Of a stretch of DNA of 11,129 bases, positions 5,579 to 11,129 are shown one piece after another; positions within the stretch are counted from its first letter, which is position 1; each line of letters opens with the position of its first letter. The DNA lies in assembly GCA_002396325.1 (NCBI GenBank), contig DGXM01000126.1, positions 372 through 11,500 of the forward strand, read 5' to 3'. The DNA comes from Treponema sp. UBA4232. Its GTDB lineage: Bacteria > Spirochaetota > Spirochaetia > Treponematales > Treponemataceae. The translations under genes were made by a program, and so were the position numbers. A model generated the notes under the pieces. That model was not told the DNA's origin and searched no databases. It saw nothing but the letters and a program-made list of their open reading frames with translations.

Positions 5579-7468
5579 ATGTCTAACAATGCAGGCAGAA
5601 CTATACCGTTCAAGCTTTATGTGCTTAATTTTTTGGTTTATTTTACATCAGTACCATACACCATTCTCTACTGCGGATTCACGGGAGCATTTGTGGATGG
5701 AATAGCGTCCATGACCGACAAACTTGCGACGGCGTTCAAAATGCTTTTTTCACCGTGGGTCTTTCTGGTATTGATTGCGGAACTCATATGGGCCGTCGCG
5801 GCAAACCGAGGCATCTACAACAAACTGCTCAACTACGACAGCCGTGGAGATGACACCGATGCCTGCAACAAAGCGCAGTCCCTTTTGGTGAATGGAACAA
5901 TCGCTGTGGCGGTCGGAGGAAACATTCTTCTGGGCTTTACGATGGGACTTTCTGCACAGAATCATGGAATTCCGATGGCGGCTATGGCACTCACGCTGCT
6001 TCACTCAGGAAACACATTCCTTTGCGCAATCCTCGTTTACATCTTCTGGATTGAATCATTCGAGTCGTGGATGACCTTCCTGCCCTTCCGCAAAAAGGAT
6101 ATGAGCTTCGGTCTTGTAACGCGCGATACGCTGGTTGCAGTCCTTTCATCAATTGCGGTTCTATTCTGCATACTCTCCCCCTTCCTTCTTTTCGGGCGCA
6201 AGATTCAGGGGCCTTCGTCGCTTGCTTCCGTTGCGATAAAAAAAGTGTGTCCGATAGCATTCATCTCGTTAGTCCTCAATGTTCTCGACATCCGCATGCT
6301 TTTGAAGGGGTTCATGCGCCGTGTTGACAGAATCAGCGGATTCATCTCGACAATCGCACGAGGAGACTATTCCAGCGGAAATCTCAAGGTCTACAGCCGC
6401 GACGAATTCGGACTTCTCACCAACGACCTGAACGCAAGCCACGATTCAACAAGACAGCTCGTTTCGGACATTATCGACAACGTGGACATTTCAACACAGG
6501 TTGCCGACGAACTCACTTCGAGCATGGAGGAAACATCGACCAATGTGCAGCAGATTGTAAACAACATCAACGCAATTCGAGACGAAATGGACAATCAAAG
6601 CTCTGGTGTTGAGCAGGCCGGTTCCGCAACAAGGGAAATTCTGGACAATCTGACCACGTTGAATGCATATATTGAAAATCAGAGTGCGGGTGTGGAGGAA
6701 AGTTCCGCCGCAGTACGTCAGATGGTTGCAAATATTCAGAGCGTGACCAGAATCCTTGAAAAAAACGCAGGGGCTGTTTCACAGCTTGAAAACGCCTCAA
6801 ACGAAGGTCACAAACGCGTTGAAGATGCAGTGACACTCGCCGAAAAAGTTCTGAACGAATCAAGCGGGCTCATGGTGGCTTCGAACGTGATTCAGAGCAT
6901 TGCAAGCCAGACAAACCTCCTCGCAATGAACGCCGCAATCGAAGCCGCACACGCAGGAGAGTCTGGACGCGGATTTGCAGTTGTCGCAGATGAAATCAGA
7001 AAGCTGGCGGAGCAGAGCAACAAGCAGGGTAAAAACATCACCGGCAGTCTGAAAAACCTGAGCAATATAATCAAGGGTGTCAGCGAAAGCACGAAGCAGG
7101 TCGCAAGTCAGTTCGGACTCATTCTGGAGCTTACACAGACGGTAAAGAAACAGGAAGACGTGGTGATGGCGGCAATGCAGGAACAGGAATCGGGAAGTTC
7201 ACAGGTTTTGGATGCCATGAGAAACATCAGCGAATCCACTGCGGAAGTGCGATCCAATTCGGAGGAAATGCTTGCCGGTGGACAGCAGGTCGTTGACGAA
7301 ATGGACAAACTCGGAAAAGCGACCAACCACATCAATTCGTCCGTACAGGAAATGGCAGGGGGCACTTCAAGAATCCTCGACAATCTGAAGCAGGTCGATG
7401 AAGCATCGTCCAAAAACAAAAGCAGCATAGACACAATCCTTGCCAATATAAAACATTTCAAGTTGTAG
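5579..7468 (+). CDS. Methyl-accepting chemotaxis protein with multi-helix membrane sensor
   Basis: Chemoreceptor of 629 residues that would signal through CheW and CheA to the flagellar motor. About six hydrophobic helices occupy residues 12-236 (roughly 12-34, 57-76, 105-124, 133-158, 184-206 and 214-236) with only short loops, so there is no periplasmic ligand domain; sensing is probably within the membrane or through the cytoplasmic side. A HAMP-like segment follows (about 240-295, with ARGDYSSG and SRDEFGLL). The rest is a long coiled coil, with the conserved hairpin tip at about 436-482 (SQTNLLAMNAAIEAAHAGE, GRGFAVVADEIRKLAEQS). Candidate methylation sites lie in the flanking helices (for example EETS and VEESSAAV). 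No CheB/CheR-binding pentapeptide is seen at the C-terminus. Start: AGGAG six bases before ATG. It has its own promoter and a strong terminator, so it is probably monocistronic. Confidence 0.95.
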   Translation: MSNNAGRTIPFKLYVLNFLVYFTSVPYTILYCGFTGAFVDGIASMTDKLATAFKMLFSPWVFLVLIAELIWAVAANRGIYNKLLNYDSRGDDTDACNKAQSLLVNGTIAVAVGGNILLGFTMGLSAQNHGIPMAAMALTLLHSGNTFLCAILVYIFWIESFESWMTFLPFRKKDMSFGLVTRDTLVAVLSSIAVLFCILSPFLLFGRKIQGPSSLASVAIKKVCPIAFISLVLNVLDIRMLLKGFMRRVDRISGFISTIARGDYSSGNLKVYSRDEFGLLTNDLNASHDSTRQLVSDIIDNVDISTQVADELTSSMEETSTNVQQIVNNINAIRDEMDNQSSGVEQAGSATREILDNLTTLNAYIENQSAGVEESSAAVRQMVANIQSVTRILEKNAGAVSQLENASNEGHKRVEDAVTLAEKVLNESSGLMVASNVIQSIASQTNLLAMNAAIEAAHAGESGRGFAVVADEIRKLAEQSNKQGKNITGSLKNLSNIIKGVSESTKQVASQFGLILELTQTVKKQEDVVMAAMQEQESGSSQVLDAMRNISESTAEVRSNSEEMLAGGQQVVDEMDKLGKATNHINSSVQEMAGGTSRILDNLKQVDEASSKNKSSIDTILANIKHFKL

Positions 7469-7482
7469 AAAATGGATTTTAC

Positions 7483-7498
7483 TGTGATATTTTTCACA
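7483..7498 (+). promoter_or_regulatory. Rex-type operator, site 1
   Basis: TGTGA-TATTTT-TCACA, a palindrome of the Rex form (TTGTGAAnnnnTTCACAA), 14 bases after the chemoreceptor stop codon. It is nearly identical to site 2 at 7640-7655: over 18 bases (7483-7500 against 7640-7657) they differ at one position. It lies 95 bases upstream of the rex -35 box. CRP-type sites share the TGTGA-6-TCACA layout, but the adjacent rex gene favours Rex. Confidence 0.65.
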
Positions 7499-7522
7499 GA
7501 AACTGCCAAATTTTCAAAATTC

Positions 7523-7563
7523 AGCCGGAATTTTACGTAAAAACGTTGAATTTCGGCTTTTTT
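7523..7563 (+). terminator. Intrinsic terminator of the chemoreceptor gene
   Basis: AGCCGGAATTTTACG (7523-7537) pairs with CGTTGAATTTCGGCT (7544-7558) around a six-base loop, with one mismatch and two G-T pairs, followed by a T-run to 7563. It separates the chemoreceptor gene from the rex promoter. Confidence 0.85.
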
Positions 7564-7577
7564 ATTACAAATTTGCT

Positions 7578-7606
7578 TTGACTTAGAGTGGAATAATCAG
7601 TATACT
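7578..7606 (+). promoter_or_regulatory. Promoter of rex
   Basis: TTGACT (7578-7583), a 17-base spacer and TATACT (7601-7606), close to consensus. The start would be near 7613. Operator site 2 lies about 30 bases downstream of that point, where a bound repressor could block elongation or promoter clearance. Confidence 0.8.
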
Positions 7607-7639
7607 TTAGACAATCGGAGTTCGAAAGAGCCTTGTTTT

Positions 7640-7655
7640 TGTGATTTTTTTCACA
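7640..7655 (+). promoter_or_regulatory. Rex-type operator, site 2, in the rex leader
   Basis: TGTGA-TTTTTT-TCACA lies between the rex promoter and its ribosome binding site, which points to autoregulation. The centre-to-centre distance to site 1 is 157 bases, close to 15 turns of B-DNA at 10.5 bases per turn, so bound dimers would face the same side. Confidence 0.7.
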
Positions 7656-7679
7656 GACCGATTTGATTTGGAGGCGGCA

Positions 7680-8285
7680 ATGAAAGAAATACCAGCTCCG
7701 TCACGAAGACGATTGGTTTTGCTCGAACGGTTGCTTTCAACATACAGCGGTGAGAAAATCACATCACAGAAGATTCAGGAGCTCAGCGGTTGGACTGCCG
7801 CCGTAATACGCAGGGATATTTCGCTGCTTGAAATCCATTGCGGGGCGAGCAACGGCTACAAAACCGAGGATTTGCGGAAGGCGATTGAAGAAAGACTGAA
7901 TCCCGCTGATGAAGAGCAGAAATGCTGCATTGTGGGGCTTGGGAAAATCGGTCAGACGCTGTTGAACGGCACCGCCCTTGACGGCTCCCCCTTCAAGCTG
8001 GTTGCGGGTTTTGACTCCAACGTGAATAGAACGGAGATTTTAAGGTCGTCGTTTCCGCTTCATCCGACCACACTGCTGGAATCCGTGATTGAAAAAGAGG
8101 GCATCAAGTATGCGATTCTGACGGTGGAAAAAAACGAGGCTCCCGGAATTGCAGAGCGGCTTGCAAAATGCGGAGTGCGGGGAATTGTGAATTACACTCC
8201 CTGCGTTCTTTCTGTTCCGGCCACAACCCAAGTGGAAGACGTATGTCTTCTTACTGTGCTGGAAACCCTTGCCGCAAAAAAGTGA
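7680..8285 (+). CDS. Redox-sensing transcriptional repressor Rex, divergent
   Basis: Cytoplasmic repressor of the Rex family, which releases DNA when NADH rises relative to NAD+. Start ATG 7680 is chosen because GGAGG (7670-7674) is five bases upstream; the frame is open from a GTG at 7641, but that codon lies inside the operator and has no ribosome binding site. The 201 residues are near the usual family length of about 210. Residues 6-75 form a winged helix with recognition segment WTAAVIRRDISLL (38-50). Residues 80-180 form the NAD-binding fold with GLGKIG (86-91), FKLVAGFDSN (D112), YAILTVEKN (144-152) and GIVNYTPCVLSVP (168-180). A C-terminal swap-type helix (VEDVCLLTVLETLAA) fits the Rex dimer. 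It is divergent: the usual RKDxSYFGEFGKRGxGY stretch reads RRDISLLEIHCGASNGY. It is followed by serC after 59 bases. Confidence 0.88.
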   Translation: MKEIPAPSRRRLVLLERLLSTYSGEKITSQKIQELSGWTAAVIRRDISLLEIHCGASNGYKTEDLRKAIEERLNPADEEQKCCIVGLGKIGQTLLNGTALDGSPFKLVAGFDSNVNRTEILRSSFPLHPTTLLESVIEKEGIKYAILTVEKNEAPGIAERLAKCGVRGIVNYTPCVLSVPATTQVEDVCLLTVLETLAAKK

Positions 8286-8297
8286 CTGCCGTTGAAA

Positions 8298-8326
8298 TTG
8301 AATTGACGAAAGTGCAATATTTATAG
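8298..8326 (+). promoter_or_regulatory. Possible weak promoter of serC
   Basis: TTGAAT (8298-8303), 17 bases, then TTATAG (8321-8326). The match is modest. The rex-serC gap shows no terminator, so serC may be read mainly from the rex promoter. Confidence 0.3.
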
Positions 8327-8344
8327 AAGAAAAGAGGTGTAAAG

Positions 8345-9469
8345 ATGAGCAGAGTGTACAATTTTTCTGCAGGACCAAGCTGTCTGCCGGAAGAAGTGCT
8401 GAAGGAATGTGCCGCAGAGATGATGGACTACAACGGAAGCGGTCAGTCAGTGATGGAGATGAGTCACAGATCAAAGGTTTATCAGGAAATCATTGACCAT
8501 GCTGAAGCTCAGGTGAGAAAGCTTATGAAAGTGCCTGAAAATTACAAGGTGCTTTTCCTTCAGGGAGGTGGCTCCACACAGTTTGCAATGGTTGCACAGA
8601 ACCTTGGAATCCACACACACAAAGCCGCATACATCAAGACCGGCGTTTGGGCGAAGAAAGCCGCCGCCGAAGCAAAAAAGCTCGGAATTGAAGTGACTGA
8701 AATCGCCTCATCGGAGGACAAGAATTTCAGCTACATTCCCCGCGTGGAAAAGATTGAGGGTGACTACGATTATGCATACATCTGCTTCAACAACACAATC
8801 ATGGGAACCCACTACGAGTACATCCCCGACACTGGAAAAATTCCGCTGGTTGCTGATATTTCCTCATGCGTTTTGAGCGAAGAGCTGGATGTTTCAAAGT
8901 TCGGACTTTTGTTCGCAGGTGCACAGAAAAACCTTGCTCCCGCCGGTGTGACACTGGTTATTATCCGCGAGGATCTCATCACCGAGACTCCCCTTCCTGG
9001 AACAACGACCATGAACACATACAAGACGCACGCAGACAACGGAAGCATGTACAACACCCCGCCCTGCTATACAATTTACGTACTCGGAAAAGTTCTCGAC
9101 TGGATTGAAAAGAAAGGTGGTGCCGCAGGAATCCACAAACTCAACGTGGAAAAGGCGAACTATCTGTACGACTATCTCGACAAGAGTGATTTCTACCATG
9201 CAACCGCAGAAAAGGGAAGCCGCTCTCTGATGAATGTTCCTTTCCTGACCAAATACAGCAACCACGCCGCAGATGATGAGGCCGCCGCTGCAAAGGAAAA
9301 GGAAATTAACGACAAGTTCGTGAAAGAGTCAACAGCCGCAGGTCTCGTGAACCTCAAGGGACACCGTCTGGTCGGAGGAATGAGGGCTTCCATCTACAAT
9401 GCCATGCCGCTCGACGGAGTTAAGGCACTTGTAGCATTTATGGAAAAGTTCGCAAAAGAGAACGCATAA
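8345..9469 (+). CDS. Phosphoserine aminotransferase SerC
   Basis: PLP-dependent transfer of the amino group of glutamate to 3-phosphohydroxypyruvate, giving O-phosphoserine; also usable in pyridoxal phosphate synthesis in some bacteria. It has 374 residues, near the family norm of about 360. Motifs: N-terminal YNFSAGPS (5-12), MEMSHRS (37-43), LQGGGSTQF (72-80), cofactor-binding ADISSC (D171), the PLP lysine in GAQKNLAPAG (K195), and the C-terminal GMRASIYNAM segment that binds substrate phosphate through arginine. Start: GAGGTG (8334-8339) five bases before ATG. It is followed by serA after a gap of about 56 bases, forming a serCA pair; rex precedes it. Confidence 0.97.
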   Translation: MSRVYNFSAGPSCLPEEVLKECAAEMMDYNGSGQSVMEMSHRSKVYQEIIDHAEAQVRKLMKVPENYKVLFLQGGGSTQFAMVAQNLGIHTHKAAYIKTGVWAKKAAAEAKKLGIEVTEIASSEDKNFSYIPRVEKIEGDYDYAYICFNNTIMGTHYEYIPDTGKIPLVADISSCVLSEELDVSKFGLLFAGAQKNLAPAGVTLVIIREDLITETPLPGTTTMNTYKTHADNGSMYNTPPCYTIYVLGKVLDWIEKKGGAAGIHKLNVEKANYLYDYLDKSDFYHATAEKGSRSLMNVPFLTKYSNHAADDEAAAAKEKEINDKFVKESTAAGLVNLKGHRLVGGMRASIYNAMPLDGVKALVAFMEKFAKENA

Positions 9470-9475
9470 CGGAAA

Positions 9476-9500
9476 GGACGTTCCGCTAAATTCAACGTCC
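9476..9500 (+). other. Inverted repeat in the serC-serA gap
   Basis: GGACGTT (9476-9482) pairs with AACGTCC (9494-9500) over an 11-base loop; CGGAA (9470-9474) can instead pair with TTCCG (9481-9485). The nearest T-run is seven bases further on, so it is not a clean terminator. It could affect mRNA processing or the relative output of the two genes. Confidence 0.4.
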
Positions 9501-9512
9501 CCGGTCATTTTT

Positions 9513-9528
9513 AGGAGATATGATTATG
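9513..9528 (+). promoter_or_regulatory. Ribosome binding site deciding the serA start
   Basis: AGGAG (9513-9517) is eight bases before the ATG at 9526 but only two before the in-frame ATG at 9520. The spacing favours 9526, giving a protein that begins MYKIQTLDRI. Confidence 0.7.
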
Positions 9529-10704
9529 TACAAAATTCAGACTTTGGATAGAATCAGCACGAAGGGATTGGACAAATTCCCCCGCGATGAATATGAGATT
9601 GCAAGTGAAATTGTGAAGCCGGATGCAATTTTGGTTAGAAGCCACGATATGCTTTCAATGGAACTTGATTCTTCCGTGAAAGCCATTGCACGCGCCGGCG
9701 CAGGAGTGAACAATATCCCGTTCAAGGAATTGGCACAGAAAGGCGTTGTGGTTTTCAACACTCCGGGAGCAAATGCAAACGCCGTTAAAGAGCTGGTAAT
9801 TATGTCACTTCTTCTGGCAAGCCGCCCGGTTGTCGCAGCCTCACAGTGGGTCAACACTCTCAAAGGAAAAGGAGCGGAGATTGCAGGTCTCGCTGAAAAA
9901 GGAAAGAAGAACTTCATCGGTTCAGAAATCAAGGGAAAGACTCTCGGTGTAATCGGACTCGGTGCCATTGGAGCGCAAGTTGCAAACACTGCTGTAAGCC
10001 TTGGAATGAACGTCATCGGTTACGATCCCTTCCTTTCTGTCGATGCCGCCTGGAGCCTGAAGTCAGAGGTCAAACATGCAGAGACTTTGGACACACTCTT
10101 TTCAAAGGCGGACTACATCACGGTTCATGTACCCGAAACCCCAGACACAAAGGGATTCATCAATGCCTCTACAATCAAGACCATGAAAGACGGCGTGAAG
10201 ATTATAAACATTGCCCGCGGTGGTCTTGTAAACAACGAAGATGTTCTGGCAGCGTTGAACAGCGGTAAAGTTTCATGCATGGTCACCGACTTTGCAGCAG
10301 AGGAACTTCTTGGAAACGACAAGGTCATCTGTATGCCGCATTTGGGAGCTTCAACCCCCGAGGCAGAAGAGAACTGCGCTGTTATGGCCGTAAAAGAACT
10401 CAGGGATTTCCTGGAACGCGGAAACATTTCAAACAGCGTGAACTTCCCCCGCACTTATCTTGACAGCCCCATCCCGACCGGTGGAACAAGACTTTGCATC
10501 AGCAACAAAAACGTGAGCGGTGTCGTCTCCAAATTCACTTCAGTTCTGGGAGATGCAAATCTGAACATCCAGAGCATCGTGAACCAGAGCCGCAACGAGC
10601 TTGCCTACAATCTGATTGACGTGGACAGCAAGGTTGATGAAGCCACTTTGGATGCGCTCAGAAAGATTGAGGGTGTAATCAACGTGCGCCCCATCTTCGC
10701 ATAA
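9526..10704 (+). CDS. D-3-phosphoglycerate dehydrogenase SerA, with ACT domain
   Basis: Oxidises 3-phosphoglycerate to 3-phosphohydroxypyruvate with NAD+, the first step of serine synthesis, producing NADH. From ATG 9526 it has 392 residues (394 from ATG 9520). Substrate-domain motif ARAGAGVNNI (55-64); NAD-binding GLGAIG (144-149) with D167 (GYDPF) for the ribose; catalytic residues R231 (NIARGGLV), E259 or E260 (TDFAAEE, where the family usually has DVFxxEP) and H272 (PHLGAST). Residues from about 320 form a C-terminal ACT domain, which in many SerA enzymes binds serine for feedback inhibition. The length matches the short ACT-containing type without the extra domain of the longest forms. 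It follows serC and ends at a strong terminator. Confidence 0.96.
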   Translation: MYKIQTLDRISTKGLDKFPRDEYEIASEIVKPDAILVRSHDMLSMELDSSVKAIARAGAGVNNIPFKELAQKGVVVFNTPGANANAVKELVIMSLLLASRPVVAASQWVNTLKGKGAEIAGLAEKGKKNFIGSEIKGKTLGVIGLGAIGAQVANTAVSLGMNVIGYDPFLSVDAAWSLKSEVKHAETLDTLFSKADYITVHVPETPDTKGFINASTIKTMKDGVKIINIARGGLVNNEDVLAALNSGKVSCMVTDFAAEELLGNDKVICMPHLGASTPEAEENCAVMAVKELRDFLERGNISNSVNFPRTYLDSPIPTGGTRLCISNKNVSGVVSKFTSVLGDANLNIQSIVNQSRNELAYNLIDVDSKVDEATLDALRKIEGVINVRPIFA

Positions 10705-10788
10705 AGACATCTTGCAAAAGAGACGTTCTTTTATTGATTTTGGTAATTAGCAGTCTGAAGAGTCAAATCAACAGGCCGCTGTATTGCT

Positions 10789-10827
10789 CCCGGGAATCAA
10801 CGCCACTTATTGGTTCCCGGGGTTTTT
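10789..10827 (+). terminator. Intrinsic terminator after serA
   Basis: CCCGGGAATCAA (10789-10800) pairs with TTGGTTCCCGGG (10810-10821) with one T-G pair around a nine-base loop, followed by GTTTTT. The stem is very stable. From 10828 to 10905 I see no feature. Confidence 0.9.
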
Positions 10828-10905
10828 ATTTTAAAAGAGGGATTTTCTTCAACCGAGTCAAACGAGCCCAGAAAACATACATCTTTTTTGGCTGTTTTGC
10901 GGAAT

Positions 10906-10941
10906 AAAAAAAGCAGCCTCTCCGTTAAGAAAGACTGCTTT
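10906..10941 (-). terminator. Intrinsic terminator of the tRNA-Pro gene
   Basis: On the - strand, AAAGCAG then CTTTC pair with GAGAG then CTGCTTT around a TTAACG loop (one T-G pair between the two helices, another within), followed by a run of T. It begins four bases after the mature tRNA 3' end. Confidence 0.85.
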
Positions 10942-10944
10942 GAG

Positions 10945-11018
10945 TCGGGCTAACCGAATTCGAATCGGTGACCCCAAGTCCCCCAGACTTGTACGCTAAC
11001 CAGCTGCGCTATAGCCCG
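10945..11018 (-). tRNA. tRNA-Pro with anticodon GGG
   Basis: Read on the - strand, the 74 bases fold as a full cloverleaf: acceptor CGGGCTA / TAGCCCG, TA at positions 8-9, D-stem GCGC/GCGT, anticodon stem CAAGT/ACTTG with loop CTGGGGG (anticodon GGG), variable loop GGGTC, T-stem ACCGA/TCGGT with loop TTCGAAT, and discriminator A. The layout matches bacterial tRNA-Pro. The 3' CCA is not encoded (next bases CTC), so it must be added by the CCA-adding enzyme. It has its own promoter and terminator, so it is a single-gene unit. Confidence 0.95.
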
Positions 11019-11034
11019 ATATTTGAATAGAAAT

Positions 11035-11063
11035 AATATATCATAAAGAAGAATTTGTTTCAA
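11035..11063 (-). promoter_or_regulatory. Promoter of the tRNA-Pro gene
   Basis: On the - strand TTGAAA (11058-11063), a 17-base spacer and TATATT (11035-11040), with start near 11028, about ten bases before the mature tRNA. No GC-rich discriminator typical of stringent control is seen. The last 66 bases of the window (11064-11129) hold no feature I can support. Confidence 0.8.
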
Positions 11064-11129
11064 GACCCCGCGGGAAAAAATTATCAACAACAGGCGAAAA
11101 AGTAGCCTCGGGTTCGAAAAACAGGCTCC

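Noticed and set aside
7641..7679. Upstream GTG extension of the rex frame
   Set aside because: The GTG lies inside the Rex operator and lacks a Shine-Dalgarno sequence, while ATG 7680 has GGAGG at ideal spacing and matches the family's N-terminus.
11064..11129. AGCCT/AGGCT pairing near the right edge as a - strand terminator
   Set aside because: Only a five-base stem with a 14-base loop, and the upstream gene is outside the window.

Overview
This window looks like chromosomal core sequence from a spirochaete, most probably a host-associated Treponema. The basis is a moderate GC content, a seven-helix membrane protein with a degenerate GGDEF and an EAL domain, a chemoreceptor whose hairpin tip reads NLLAMNAAIEAAHAGE, and a long-form phosphofructokinase of the spirochaete/plant/trypanosome kind. 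The genus call is inference. All six protein genes lie on the + strand; one tRNA gene lies on the - strand at the right edge.

Layout, left to right. (1) 1-359: no credible gene, but a block of direct and inverted repeats. (2) 360-2352: a textbook promoter followed by a cyclic-di-GMP phosphodiesterase that probably starts at a TTG codon. (3) 2353-2844: a structured dispersed repeat (copy A), then the promoter and a folded leader for phosphofructokinase. (4) 2845-4263: phosphofructokinase, ended by a strong intrinsic terminator. (5) 4340-4479: copy B of the same dispersed repeat, inverted relative to copy A, so the two copies bracket the phosphofructokinase gene. (6) 4512-5441: a secreted protein made of two diverged copies of one domain, of no family I recognise. 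(7) 5445-7468: a near-consensus promoter, a leader hairpin that begins at the predicted transcript start, and a methyl-accepting chemotaxis protein with a multi-helix membrane sensor and no periplasmic domain. (8) 7483-8285: a divergent Rex redox repressor with two nearly identical Rex-type operators around its promoter. (9) 8345-10704: serC and serA, the second and first steps of phosphoserine synthesis. (10) 10789-11063: the serA terminator, then tRNA-Pro(GGG) on the - strand with its own promoter and terminator.

The genes form three themes. The EAL protein and the chemoreceptor are signalling proteins. Phosphofructokinase feeds glycolysis, and SerA/SerC draw 3-phosphoglycerate from glycolysis into serine. 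SerA produces NADH, and Rex senses the NADH/NAD+ ratio. Because rex lies 59 bases upstream of serC with no visible terminator between them, rex-serC-serA may be one redox-controlled transcription unit. No phosphatase gene (serB) is present here. I see no phage, IS transposase, CRISPR array or defence system. The most unusual features are the pfk-bracketing repeat pair, the paired Rex boxes ahead of rex-serCA, and the duplicated-domain secreted protein.
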